This document shows, piece by piece, positions 34,699-43,341 of a DNA stretch of 64,000 bases (position 1 is the first letter of the stretch; each line of letters starts with the position of its first letter). Source of the stretch: CAWJMD01 sp963845675 (lineage in GTDB: Bacteria > Actinomycetota > Actinomycetes > Actinomycetales > CAWJMD01); contig CAWJSX010000001.1 of NCBI GenBank assembly GCA_963845675.1, positions 1,674,001-1,738,000 of the forward strand, written 5' to 3'. The position numbers were made by a program, and so were the translations under genes. The notes below the pieces were generated by a model. The model worked only from the letters and a program-made list of their open reading frames with translations. It did not search any database and was not told where the DNA came from.

Positions 34699-36453
34699 TC
34701 AGGCGAGCGGGACGATCTCCGGGGCGCCGAGGCGTGCCGAGTCGGCGGTCTCGTCGTCCGGCATCTGCTGGGACTCGCGTTCGGCCTGGACGCGCGCCAG
34801 GTAGTGCGAGACCTCCTTGGCGCTCTGCTCGTCGCTCCAGCCGAGCACGCCCGCCATCAGCGCGGCGGCCTGCGGGGCGGCGGAGACGCCGCGGTCCCAC
34901 GCCTCGATCGAGATGCGCGTCCGGCGTGCCAGCACGTCGTCCAGGTGCCGAGCCCCCTCGTGCGAGGCGGCGTAGACGATCTCGGCGGCCAGGTAGTCGT
35001 CGGCGCCCTCGATGGGCACCGCGAGCGCGGGGTCCGCGGCGACGAGGGCCAGCACCTCGTGCAGCCGCGACCCGTAGCGCTGCAGCAGGTGCTCGATGCG
35101 GACGACGTGCAGCCCACTGGCCTCGGCGGTACGGCGGCGGGCGTTCCAGGCGGCGTGGTACCCCTCCGCCCCGATCAGCGGGATGCGGTCGGTGCAGCTG
35201 GGTGCCACGTGGAAGTCGAGACTGCGGGACACCTCGTCGATCGCGTCGGCCGCCATCACCCGGTAGGTCGTGTACTTGCCGCCGGCGACCACCACGAGGC
35301 CGGGCACGGGGTGCGCGACGACGTGCTCGCGCGACAGCTTCGAGGTCAGCTCGCTGTCGCCCGACAGCAGGGGCCGCAGGCCGGCGTAGACGCCCTCCAC
35401 GTCCTCGCGGGTCAGCGGGGTGACCAGCACCCGGTTCACGTGGTCGAGCAGGTAGTCGATGTCGTTGCTGGACGCCGCCGGGTGCGCCTTGTCGAGCTCC
35501 CAGTCGGTGTCCGTCGTCCCGATGATCCAGTGCCGGCCCCAGGGGATCACGAAGAGCACGGACGTGTCCGTCCGCAGGATCAGGCCGGACGAGGACTGGA
35601 TGCGGTCTCGGGGCACGACCAGGTGGATGCCCTTCGACGCGCGCACCTTGAACTGGCCGCGCTCCCCCACCATCGCCTGGGTCTCGTCCGTCCACACGCC
35701 CGTCGCGTTGACGACCTGGCGGGCCCGCACCTCGATCTCACGGCCGTGCTCGAGGTCGCGTACCCGCGCGCCCACGACGCGCTCCCCCTCGCGGAGGAAC
35801 CCCACGACGCGGGTGCGGTTGGCGACCAGCGCGCCGTAGGCCGCAGCGGTCCGTACGACCGTCATCGTGTGCCGGGCGTCGTCCACCCCCGCGTCGTAGT
35901 ACTGGACGGCACCGATCAGGGCGTCCTTGCGCAGGCTCGGCACCGTGCGCATCGCCTGCGAGCGCGTCAGGTGACGGTGGGCGGGGACGCCTCGACCGGT
36001 GCCGCTGGCGAGGGCCATCGTGTCGTACAGGGTCAGCCCGGCACCGACGTACGGCCGTTCCCAGAGGCGGTGCTTGAGCGGGTACACGAACGAGATGGGA
36101 CGCACGAGGTGCGGCGCCAGACGCGCGAGCAGCAGCCCGCGCTCTCGCAGGGCCTCCCGCACCAGGCCGAAGTCGAGCATCTCGAGGTACCTGAGGCCGC
36201 CGTGGATCAGCTTGGACGAGCGCGAGGACGTGCCGCTGGCCCAGTCGCGCGCCTCCACGACGGCGGTGGTCAGCCCGCGGGTGGCGGCGTCCAGAGCGGC
36301 GCCGGCGCCGACGACCCCTCCGCCGATGACCAGCACGTCGAGCTCGGTCTCAGCCATCGCCGTCAGCGCCGCGTCGCGCTCGGCCGGCCCGAGGCGGTCG
36401 ATGACACCCCCGACGCCCCTGCCCTCCTCGGTCCCGTCCCGGGGGGCGGTCAT
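34699..36453 (-). CDS. glpD: aerobic glycerol-3-phosphate dehydrogenase
   Basis: A membrane-associated FAD enzyme that oxidises glycerol 3-phosphate to dihydroxyacetone phosphate and passes electrons to quinone. The 584-residue frame has the FAD motif DVLVIGGGVVGAGAALDAAT near residue 40, SRSSKLIHGGLRYLEMLDFG (typical GlpD signature), KGIHLVVPRDRI, and GGKYTTYRVMAADAIDEV near residue 385. A C-terminal helical domain (PLIGAEGYHAAW onward) completes the family length. The ATG at 36453 overlaps the guaB3 stop by four bases, so it is the last gene of a guaB-guaB3-glpD unit. The frame is intact. Confidence 0.95.
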   Translation of the reverse strand: MTAPRDGTEEGRGVGGVIDRLGPAERDAALTAMAETELDVLVIGGGVVGAGAALDAATRGLTTAVVEARDWASGTSSRSSKLIHGGLRYLEMLDFGLVREALRERGLLLARLAPHLVRPISFVYPLKHRLWERPYVGAGLTLYDTMALASGTGRGVPAHRHLTRSQAMRTVPSLRKDALIGAVQYYDAGVDDARHTMTVVRTAAAYGALVANRTRVVGFLREGERVVGARVRDLEHGREIEVRARQVVNATGVWTDETQAMVGERGQFKVRASKGIHLVVPRDRIQSSSGLILRTDTSVLFVIPWGRHWIIGTTDTDWELDKAHPAASSNDIDYLLDHVNRVLVTPLTREDVEGVYAGLRPLLSGDSELTSKLSREHVVAHPVPGLVVVAGGKYTTYRVMAADAIDEVSRSLDFHVAPSCTDRIPLIGAEGYHAAWNARRRTAEASGLHVVRIEHLLQRYGSRLHEVLALVAADPALAVPIEGADDYLAAEIVYAASHEGARHLDDVLARRTRISIEAWDRGVSAAPQAAALMAGVLGWSDEQSAKEVSHYLARVQAERESQQMPDDETADSARLGAPEIVPLA

Positions 36454-37571
36454 GTCGGCTGGTACGGCGACACGACGACCTCGACCCGCTGGAACTCCTT
36501 GAGGTCCGAGTAGCCGGTGGTGGCCATGGCCCGCCGCAGGGCCCCGATGAGGTTGGTGGTGCCGTCGGCGTAACGGCCGGGACCGTTGAGGATCTCGGCC
36601 AGCGGGCCGACGGTGCCGACCTGCACGCGCTCGCCACGGGGCAGCTGGGGGTGGTGGGCCTCGGGGCCCCAGTGCCAGCCGTGCCCGGGCGCCTCGGTCG
36701 CACGGGCGAGGGCGGCTCCCAGCATCACGGCGTCGGCACCGCAGGCCATCGCCTTGACGAGGTCGCCGGACCGGCCGACACCGCCGTCGGAGATGACGTG
36801 GACGTACCGGCCGCCCGACTCGTCCATGTAGTCCCGGCGGGCAGCGGCCACGTCGGCGACGGCGGAGGCCATCGGCACGTGGATGCCGAGGGTCTGCCGC
36901 GTCGTGTGCGCCGCCCCTCCGCCGAACCCGACCAGCACGCCGGCGGCACCGGTCCGCATGAGGTGCAGGGCGGCGGTGTACGTGGCGCACCCACCGACGA
37001 TCACCGGCACGTCGAGCTCGTAGATGAACCGCTTGAGGTTCAACGGCTCCGCGCGGCCGGACACGTGCTCCGCCGACACGGTCGTGCCCCGGATCACGAA
37101 GAGGTCGACGCCCGCGTCGACAACGGCCTTCCACAGCTGCTGCGTGCGCTGAGGTGTGAGGGCTCCGGCCACGGTGACGCCGGCGTCGCGGATCTCGCGG
37201 ATGCGGGCGACCACCAGGTCCGGGTCGATGTCGGCCGAGTAGAGCTCCTGCATCCGGCGTGTCGACTGGGCCGCCTCGAGACCGGCGATCTCCTTCAGCA
37301 GGGGCTCCGGGTCCTCGTACCGCGTCCAGAGGCCCTCGAGGTCGAGGACGCCGAGCCCGCCGAGCCGCCCGAGCGCGACCGCCGTCGACGGCGACATCAC
37401 GGAGTCCATGGGAGCCGCCATCACGGGGAGCTCGACGTGGTAGGCGTCGATCTGCCACGCGACCGAGACCTCCTCGGGGTCCCGCGTCCGGCGACTCGGG
37501 ACGATCGCCACGTCGTCGAAGGAGTACGCGCGGCGTCCGCGCTTGCCGCGGCCGATCTCGATCTCGCTCAT
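36450..37571 (-). CDS. guaB3: GuaB3 family IMP dehydrogenase-like protein
   Basis: A 373-residue TIM-barrel protein of the GuaB3 group found in actinobacteria beside guaB. It starts MSEIEIGRGKRGRRAYSFDD and contains VMAAPMDSVMSPSTAVALGR, VIVGGCATYTAALHLMRTGA and SDGGVGRSGDLVKAMACGAD. The CBS module of true IMPDH is absent, and the catalytic cysteine loop (GSICTT) is replaced by VLVGFGGGAAHTTRQTLGIH, so activity as a normal IMP dehydrogenase is doubtful; it may be a GMP reductase-like enzyme. It lies 57 bases downstream of guaB and overlaps glpD. The frame is intact. Confidence 0.92.
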   Translation of the reverse strand: MSEIEIGRGKRGRRAYSFDDVAIVPSRRTRDPEEVSVAWQIDAYHVELPVMAAPMDSVMSPSTAVALGRLGGLGVLDLEGLWTRYEDPEPLLKEIAGLEAAQSTRRMQELYSADIDPDLVVARIREIRDAGVTVAGALTPQRTQQLWKAVVDAGVDLFVIRGTTVSAEHVSGRAEPLNLKRFIYELDVPVIVGGCATYTAALHLMRTGAAGVLVGFGGGAAHTTRQTLGIHVPMASAVADVAAARRDYMDESGGRYVHVISDGGVGRSGDLVKAMACGADAVMLGAALARATEAPGHGWHWGPEAHHPQLPRGERVQVGTVGPLAEILNGPGRYADGTTNLIGALRRAMATTGYSDLKEFQRVEVVVSPYQPT

Positions 37572-37631
37572 CACGGACGTCAGGCTACCGGGGCGGACGG
37601 GTACCGGCCGGTCGGCCTGTGCCCCGGCACC

Positions 37632-39149
37632 TCAGCGGCGGCCGTAGTTGGGTGCCTCGACGGTCATCTGGATGTCGTGCGGGTGGGACTCCTTCAGACC
37701 AGCCGACGTGATGCGGACGAACGTCCCGCGCGACTGCAGCTCCGGCACGGTCGGCGCTCCCACGTACATCATCGACTGCCGCAGGCCGCCGACGAGCTGG
37801 TAGGCGACGGCGGACAGCGGTCCGCGGTACGGCACCTGGCCCTCGATGCCCTCCGGGATGAACTGGTCGTCGGTGACGCCACCCTGGAAGTACCGGTCCT
37901 TCGAGTACGACTGGGCCCGGCCGCGGGACTGCGCCGCACCGAGCGAGCCCATCCCGCGGTAGGACTTGTACTGCTTGCCGTTGATGAAGACCAGGTCGCC
38001 GGGGCTCTCGTCGCAGCCGGCCAGCAGCGACCCGAGCATGACGCTGTCGGCGCCCGCCACCAGCGCCTTCGCGATGTCGCCGGAGTACTGCAGGCCGCCG
38101 TCGCCGATCACTGGGACGCCCGCAGGCCTGCACGCCAGCGCGGCGTCGTGGATCGCCGTCACCTGCGGCACGCCGATCCCGGCCACGACGCGGGTGGTGC
38201 AGATGGAGCCCGGACCGACGCCGACCTTCACCCCGTCCGCCCCGGCGTCGACCAGGGCTGCCGCGGCCTCCCGGGTGGCCACGTTCCCGCCGATCACGTC
38301 GACGTCCGCGGCGGCCGGGTCGGCCTTGAGCCGCGAGATCATCTCGAGCACCCCCGTGGAGTGCCCGTTCGCGGTGTCGACCACCAGGACGTCCACGCCC
38401 GCTTCGACCAGGAGCATGGCGCGCTTCCAGGCATCGTCGAAGAACCCGATCGCCGCACCGACGCGCAGCCGTCCCGCCGGGTCCTTGGTGGCCAGGGGGT
38501 ACTTCTCGCTCTTGGTGAAGTCCTTCACGGTGATCAGGCCCTTGAGGCGGCCCGACCCGTCGACGAGCGGCAGCTTCTCGATCTTGTGCTCGCGCAGCAG
38601 GTCCATCGCCGTCTGGCGGTCGACACCGACCGGGGCGGTCACGAGCGGCATCCGGGTCATCACCTGCGACACCGGACGCGTCATGTCCTGCTCCCAGCGC
38701 AGGTCGCGGTTCGTGATGATGCCGACGAGCACGCCGTCGTGGTCGACGACCGGCAGGCCGGAGATCCGGTACTGGCCGCACATCGCGTCGACCTCGGCGA
38801 GGGCCGCGTCGGGGCGCGTGGTCACGGGGTCGGAGACCATCCCGGCCTCGGACCGCTTCACGACGTCGACGTGGTGGGCCTGGTCCTCGATGGACAGGTT
38901 GCGGTGCAGCACGCCGATGCCGCCCTGGCGCGCCATGGCGATCGCCATCCGCGACTCGGTCACGGTGTCCATGGCGCTGGAGACCAGGGGGATCGCGAGC
39001 TCGATGCGCCGGGAGAGCCGGGTCGAGGTGTCGGCCTCGCTCGGCACCACGTCGCTGGCGCCGGGCTGCAGCAGCACGTCGTCGAACGTCAGGCCGAGCC
39101 GGCCGAAGGGGTCGACAGGGAGGTCTGAGCCGGTCGAGCTGGAGGGCAT
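37632..39149 (-). CDS. guaB: IMP dehydrogenase
   Basis: The rate-limiting enzyme of guanine nucleotide synthesis, oxidising IMP to XMP with NAD. The intact 505-residue protein begins near the ATG at 39149 (MPSSSTGSDLPVDPFGRLGL TFDDVLLQPG), with a GAAAGG ribosome site upstream. It has the barrel motif PLVSSAMDTVTESRMAIAMA, two CBS domains at about residues 100-215 (VDAMCGQYRISGLPVVDHDG, VDRQTAMDLLREHKIEKLPL), the catalytic cysteine in GVGPGSICTTRVVAGIGVPQ near residue 315, and the mobile flap RYFQGGVTDDQFIPEGIEG. A CCGCGG-N6-CCGCGG hairpin lies at 39165-39182 in its leader. Confidence 0.97.
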   Translation of the reverse strand: MPSSSTGSDLPVDPFGRLGLTFDDVLLQPGASDVVPSEADTSTRLSRRIELAIPLVSSAMDTVTESRMAIAMARQGGIGVLHRNLSIEDQAHHVDVVKRSEAGMVSDPVTTRPDAALAEVDAMCGQYRISGLPVVDHDGVLVGIITNRDLRWEQDMTRPVSQVMTRMPLVTAPVGVDRQTAMDLLREHKIEKLPLVDGSGRLKGLITVKDFTKSEKYPLATKDPAGRLRVGAAIGFFDDAWKRAMLLVEAGVDVLVVDTANGHSTGVLEMISRLKADPAAADVDVIGGNVATREAAAALVDAGADGVKVGVGPGSICTTRVVAGIGVPQVTAIHDAALACRPAGVPVIGDGGLQYSGDIAKALVAGADSVMLGSLLAGCDESPGDLVFINGKQYKSYRGMGSLGAAQSRGRAQSYSKDRYFQGGVTDDQFIPEGIEGQVPYRGPLSAVAYQLVGGLRQSMMYVGAPTVPELQSRGTFVRITSAGLKESHPHDIQMTVEAPNYGRR

Positions 39150-39222
39150 CGGGAACCTTTCGCACCGCGGGGCGTTCCGCGGAGCCATGCTAACCGGCCC
39201 GCGTCGCACCCCCGTGCGGCGA

Positions 39223-39831
39223 CTACCTGACGACGCCTGCGCGGAACCCGACCGCCACCGCCTGCGCACGGTCGGCGGCGCCGAGCTTGCGGAACAGCCG
39301 GCGGGCGTGGGTCTTCACGGTGTCCTCCGAGAGGAAGAGGTCGCGGCCGATCTCGGCGTTGCTCCGTCCGCGGCTCATGCCGGTGAGCACCTGGATCTCG
39401 CGCTCGGTCAGGTCCGGCGGGGTGACGTCGCCACCGGGTCGGGTCTCGACCACGCTCTGGCGTCGACCCTCCGTGATCACGTGCAGCACCGCGGCCGAGA
39501 GCTCCTCGCGGGCAGCGTCCTTGGCGACGTAGCCGCGGGCGCCGGCCACCACGGCCCGCGCCATCTGCTCACCGTCCTCCGTGCCGACGAGCATCACGAC
39601 GGACGCCTCGGGGTGTCGCTCGACCAGCTGGCGGGTGCTCTCCACGCCACCGAGACCGGGCATCCGCACGTCCATCAGGACGACGGACGGCCGCTCGACG
39701 GGCCAGCGGGCGAGGCACTCCTCGCCGCTGGACGCCGTGACGACCCGGGTCACCCCGGGGACGGCGCTGACGCCACGCTTGAGCGTGTCACGCACCGCGG
39801 ACGAGTCGTCGCACACCAGCACCGTGGACAC
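39223..39831 (-). CDS. bldM: BldM-type response regulator (LuxR/FixJ class)
   Basis: An orphan response regulator with an N-terminal receiver (STVLVCDDSSAVRDTL, phospho-site region VVLMDVRMPGLGG, YVAKDA) and a C-terminal LuxR HTH: TEREIQVLTGMSRGRSNAEI GRDLFLSEDTVKTHARRLFR KLGAADRAQAVAVGF. The HTH is nearly the same as Streptomyces BldM as I recall it, and that gene also lies between guaB and a whiB-like gene. The usual switch Ser/Thr after the fourth strand is Val (VVMLVGTED), hinting at atypical, perhaps phosphorylation-independent, control. The GTG at 39831 is chosen because GAGAGGTGG lies five bases upstream and because it matches BldM starts. A 20-bp palindrome lies in its leader. Confidence 0.87.
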   Translation of the reverse strand: MSTVLVCDDSSAVRDTLKRGVSAVPGVTRVVTASSGEECLARWPVERPSVVLMDVRMPGLGGVESTRQLVERHPEASVVMLVGTEDGEQMARAVVAGARGYVAKDAAREELSAAVLHVITEGRRQSVVETRPGGDVTPPDLTEREIQVLTGMSRGRSNAEIGRDLFLSEDTVKTHARRLFRKLGAADRAQAVAVGFRAGVVR

Positions 39832-39920
39832 GGGTACCACCTCTCAGGCCGACCTCAGGATCGCGCACTCTTCTCGTGGCGGCACCGCGGCCCGGTTCGC
39901 GCCATCAGATGGTGTGTCGG

Positions 39921-39940
39921 CACGTTCGGGTCCGAACGTG
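39921..39940. promoter_or_regulatory. 20-bp palindrome in the bldM leader
   Basis: CACGTTCGGGTCCGAACGTG has 9-bp perfect arms and a 2-base centre. On the minus strand a TATCCT -10-like hexamer lies about 20 bases upstream of it (39959-39964), so the site would sit just after the transcription start of bldM. This fits an operator for repression or autoregulation. Confidence 0.55.
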
Positions 39941-40004
39941 AGCATCGGCGCGAAGGATAGCGGGCGGGCGCCACGCTGGGCATGCGCGCGCACGCGCCCC
40001 GTGG

Positions 40005-41061
40005 CTACGGGACGGCTGTGAGGTGGCGCTGCAGTCGTCCGAGCGCCTCGTCCATGGTCTGCGCCCGGACGACACCGTCCGGCAGGGAGTGCGGTCCCCA
40101 CCCGGGGCCCGCGGCGAAGAGCTGGGTGTCGGTGTGGGGCCTCAGGAGGGGTCCGACCGCCGTGAGCTGGTCGGCGTCCCGGGTGGGCATCAGCGCGAAG
40201 ACGACGACGACCTTGGGTGAGACGGTCGCGACGGCGGACCGCAGCGCCCGGGTCGGGACCTGCCCTCCGAGCACCCGTGTGCCCACGCCACGTTCGGCCA
40301 GGGAGGCCGCCAGAGCGTGCATGGGCAGGGCGTGCTGCTCCCCCGCGGCGCAGGCGAGGAGCACCGTGGCCTCCCCCGTGACCACCGGGTTGGACCGGTG
40401 GAGCTCGGCCGTGATCGCGTCGCTGAGGAGGTGCTCCACGTCGACCCAGTCGCCCGTCGCCTCCCAGTGCCGACCGATCGTCCGCAGGGTGGGGGCGAGG
40501 ACCTGCAGCCACGCGACGGCCGCGCCGTGCTCCGCGATGAGGTGACCGACATGGCCGGCGCAGGCCAGGCTGTCCAGGGCTCGGGCAGCCTCCAGCAGGG
40601 CGGACGACTGCGCGATGAACCGCCGCTCCGTCGTGTCGTCGTCGCGCGATGTCGTCCGCCGGTACGCGCTCATGCTCGTCCCAGCCCTCGTGCGCCGGCT
40701 CCAGGTCCTGGTCGTCGCCGCCCCATCCGGACACGGTCTGCCCGCTCAGCCGGGCCCTGGCCGACCCCGGCGTGCTCACCGGACGCGACACCTCGGTCGT
40801 GACGGCGATCCTCGCCGCCTCCGCGGGCGACACGCCTTCCAGCGTCAGACGCCGCATCACCACGAGCCGGGCGAGGTCCTCGGACGAGTACTGGCGGTGC
40901 GAGCCGGCCAGGTGGGCCGAGGGCCCCAGACCGTAGCGGCGAGCCCAGGTCCGCAGGGTCGCCGGGGCGACCCCGAGGCGTCGTGCCACCGCGGCGACCT
41001 TGAGGGTCGGGCCGTCCGAGGCTCCCGGCGAGGAGTTCATCGCGTCGACCTTCGGAGGCAT
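40005..41061 (-). CDS. MerR family regulator with B12-binding domain, CarH/LitR-like (one frameshift)
   Basis: An N-terminal MerR helix-turn-helix (LKVAAVARRLGVAPATLRTW ARRYGLGPS, then GSHRQYSSEDLARLVVMRRL) is joined to a helical bundle and a cobalamin-binding Rossmann domain. The bundle keeps the W-x9-E-H motif (Trp codon 40464-40466, Glu-His codons 40431-40436) typical of adenosyl-B12 photoreceptors. The B12 domain has GEQHALPMHALAASLAERG with the likely cobalt-binding histidine (codon 40332-40334), and a C-terminal VVVVFALMPTRDADQL. A shift near 40645 joins the two parts. Starts at 41061 or 41040 are possible. It lies between bldM and a whiB gene and may regulate either. A photoreceptor role is inferred from motifs. 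Confidence 0.78.
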
Positions 41062-41187
41062 GGAAGGAGTGTGGGCGCCATCGGCGTCATCGGCCACTCG
41101 ACCCCCAGAGCCTCGGTGGACCAGGCCTTCCGGCTCTGGCTGCAACCTGCCTTTCCGATGTTGGGTGACAAAGTTCTGCATCGCATC

Positions 41188-41222
41188 TTGAACAACTCCT
41201 GGCGCGGTTGTAGGTTGTTCAA
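41188..41222 (+). promoter_or_regulatory. inverted repeat over a promoter upstream of whiB
   Basis: TTGAACAAC (41188-41196) and GTTGTTCAA (41214-41222) are perfect 9-bp arms 17 bases apart. Reading plus, TTGAAC is a good -35, and 17 bases later TAGGTT (41211-41216) is a fair -10, giving a promoter about 130 bases before whiB. An operator spanning -35 and -10 suits a MerR-type or dimeric regulator such as the adjacent CarH-like protein. Confidence 0.6.
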
Positions 41223-41348
41223 AACCGAGCAAGCTCGGACGCAAGGGAACGACGGCGCGACGTACGACGCAGGTGCACGACAGACGACGACTGTGATCCA
41301 CCGCCCCCTGACGAACGCACGAGCACGACGGAGTAGGAGCTCTTCACC

Positions 41349-41651
41349 ATGGCTGAGATCTCACGGTTGCCCGGACCGGTCGCCGACCTCTGGGAGTGGC
41401 AGTACCAAGGTGCGTGCCGGTCCACCGGCGACGAGCTGTTCTTCCACCCGGAGGGCGAGCGCGGCCCACGGCGACGGGGTCGTGACGCGGCCGCACAGGC
41501 CGTGTGCGCCACGTGCCCCGTGATGCAGCAGTGCCGTGACCACGCGCTGGCCGTCCGGGAGCCCTACGGGGTGTGGGGCGGGCTGACCGAGGACGACCGT
41601 GAGGCCATCCTCAGCGGCTCCGAGCCCCTGACGATGCCGACGGCCAGCTGA
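41349..41651 (+). CDS. WhiB family iron-sulfur regulator (WhiB3/WhiD type)
   Basis: A 100-residue [4Fe-4S] transcription factor that binds the principal sigma factor and senses redox or NO. The four cluster cysteines are at about residues 23, 53, 56 and 62 (GACRS, CATCPVMQQC), and the turn GVWGG is at about 74-78. The opening LPGPVADLWEWQYQGACRST and the FFHPEGERG block match WhiB3/WhiD from memory, as does the position beside groEL-groES and guaB. An AGGAG lies about 10 bases before the ATG. A clear hairpin terminator follows. The promoter candidate is at 41188-41216. The frame is intact. Confidence 0.93.
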   Translation: MAEISRLPGPVADLWEWQYQGACRSTGDELFFHPEGERGPRRRGRDAAAQAVCATCPVMQQCRDHALAVREPYGVWGGLTEDDREAILSGSEPLTMPTAS

Positions 41652-41672
41652 CACCCGGCCGCCGACGGGAGA

Positions 41673-41703
41673 AAGGGCCGCACCCCCGGAGGGTGCGGCC
41701 CTT
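41673..41703. terminator. bidirectional hairpin terminator between whiB and groEL
   Basis: AAGGGCCGCACCC (41673-41685) and GGGTGCGGCCCTT (41691-41703) form a perfect 13-bp stem with a 5-base loop. It lies between the convergent whiB and groEL genes, with A/T bases at the stem base on both sides. Confidence 0.85.
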
Positions 41704-41727
41704 CTCGTCCGTGCGGGTGGTGGAGGC

Positions 41728-43341
41728 TCAGTGGCCGTGCCCGTGACCGTGACCGGTCTCCTGGGGGTCCTCCTCCTTCTTCTCCACGACGAGCGTGTCC
41801 GTGGTGAGGATCATCGAGGCGATGGACGCCGCGTTGCGCAGGGCGGAACGCGTCACCTTGACCGGGTCGATGATGCCCGCGGCCATCAGGTCGCCGTACT
41901 CGCCGGTGGCTGCGTCGAGGCCCTGGCCGGCGCCGAGCGAGCGCACCTTCTCGATCACGACGTAGCCCTGGAGGCCGGCGTTCTGCGCGATCCAGCGCAG
42001 GGGCTCGACGACTCCGGTCTTCACGATGGCCGCTCCGGTGGCCTCGTCACCCTCGAGGGTGAGCGAGTCGATCGCCGAGGCCGCGTGGACGAGAGCCGCG
42101 CCGCCGCCGGGGACGATGCCCTCCTCGATCGCTGCGCGGGTCGCCGAGACCGCGTCCTCGATGCGGTGCTTCTTCTCCTTGAGCTCGACCTCGGTCGAGG
42201 CTCCGACCTTGATCACGCAGACGCCGCCGGCCATCTTCGCCAGCCGCTCCTGCAGCTTCTCGCGGTCCCAGTCCGAGTCGGTGTTCTCGATCTCGGTCTT
42301 GATCTGCGCCATCCGCGCACCGACGGCGTCGGCGTCACCGGCGCCCTCGACGATCGTGGTGTCGTCCTTGGTGACGACGATCCGGCGTGCCGAACCGAGC
42401 ACCTCGAGCCCGACCTGGTCGAGCTTCAGCCCGACGTCGGGGGTGACGACCTGGCCACCGGTGAGCACGGCGATGTCCTCGAGCATGGCCTTCCGGCGGT
42501 CCCCGAAGCCGGGGGCCTTCACCGCCACGGCGGTGAACGTGCCACGGATCTTGTTCACCACCAGGGTCGACAGTGCCTCGCCGTCCACGTCCTCGGCCAC
42601 GATGAACAGCGGCTTCGACGTCTGGAGAACCTTCTCCAGCAGCGGCAGCAGGTCCTGGGCGGACGAGATCTTGCCCTGGTGGATGAGGATGTGGGCGTCC
42701 TCGACCACCGACTCCATGCGCTCCGCGTCGGTCACGAAGTAGGGCGACAGGTAGCCCTTGTCGAACTGCAGACCCTCGGTGAAGTCGAGCTCCATCGCGG
42801 TGCTGGACGACTCCTCGACGGTGATGACGCCGTCCTTGCCCACCTTGTCGAAGGCCTCGGCGATCAGCTCGCCGATGGTCTCGTCCTGCGCCGAGATGGT
42901 GGCGACGTGGGCGATGTCGTCCTTGCCGTCGATGTCGCGGGCGCTGTCGAGCAGGGCCTGCGAGACGGCCTCGACCGCAGCGTTGATGCCACGGTTCAGA
43001 CCGGTCGGCGAGGCGCCGGCGGCGACGTTGCGCAGGCCCTCGTGCACGAGCGCCTGGGCGAGCACGGTCGCCGTGGTGGTGCCGTCACCGGCGACGTCGT
43101 TCGTCTTGGTGGCGACCTCCTTCACCAGCTGGGCACCGAGGTTCTCGTACGGGTCCTCGAGCTCGACCTCGCGAGCGATCGTCACGCCGTCGTTGGTGAT
43201 CGTGGGAGCGCCCCACTTCTTGTCGATGACGACGTTGCGGCCCTTCGGGCCGAGGGTCACCTTCACCGTGTTCGCGAGGGCGTCGACGCCGCGCTCGAGC
43301 GCGCGACGGGCGCTGTCGTCGAACTTCAGGATCTTGGCCAT
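41728..43341 (-). CDS. groEL: chaperonin GroEL with His-rich tail
   Basis: The large chaperonin subunit, folding proteins in an ATP-driven double ring with GroES. The 537-residue frame is intact and has AKILKFDDSARRALERGVDA, the ATP site VTLGPKGRNVVIDKKWGAP and DVAGDGTTTATVLAQALVHE near residue 86, and GGGAALVHAASAI near residue 405. The tail ends QETGHGHGHGH instead of the usual Gly-Met repeats. This tail and linkage to groES mark it as the GroEL1-type copy; actinobacteria usually have a second, GGM-tailed copy elsewhere. It lies 182 bases downstream of groES; that gap holds no gene and no clear extra promoter. Confidence 0.97.
   Translation of the reverse strand: MAKILKFDDSARRALERGVDALANTVKVTLGPKGRNVVIDKKWGAPTITNDGVTIAREVELEDPYENLGAQLVKEVATKTNDVAGDGTTTATVLAQALVHEGLRNVAAGASPTGLNRGINAAVEAVSQALLDSARDIDGKDDIAHVATISAQDETIGELIAEAFDKVGKDGVITVEESSSTAMELDFTEGLQFDKGYLSPYFVTDAERMESVVEDAHILIHQGKISSAQDLLPLLEKVLQTSKPLFIVAEDVDGEALSTLVVNKIRGTFTAVAVKAPGFGDRRKAMLEDIAVLTGGQVVTPDVGLKLDQVGLEVLGSARRIVVTKDDTTIVEGAGDADAVGARMAQIKTEIENTDSDWDREKLQERLAKMAGGVCVIKVGASTEVELKEKKHRIEDAVSATRAAIEEGIVPGGGAALVHAASAIDSLTLEGDEATGAAIVKTGVVEPLRWIAQNAGLQGYVVIEKVRSLGAGQGLDAATGEYGDLMAAGIIDPVKVTRSALRNAASIASMILTTDTLVVEKKEEDPQETGHGHGHGH

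Noticed and set aside
32803..36513. 1236-codon open frame on the plus strand
   Set aside because: It lies antisense to the intact aldehyde dehydrogenase and glpD genes, is rich in Arg, His and Val as expected for an antisense frame in high-GC DNA, and matches no domain.
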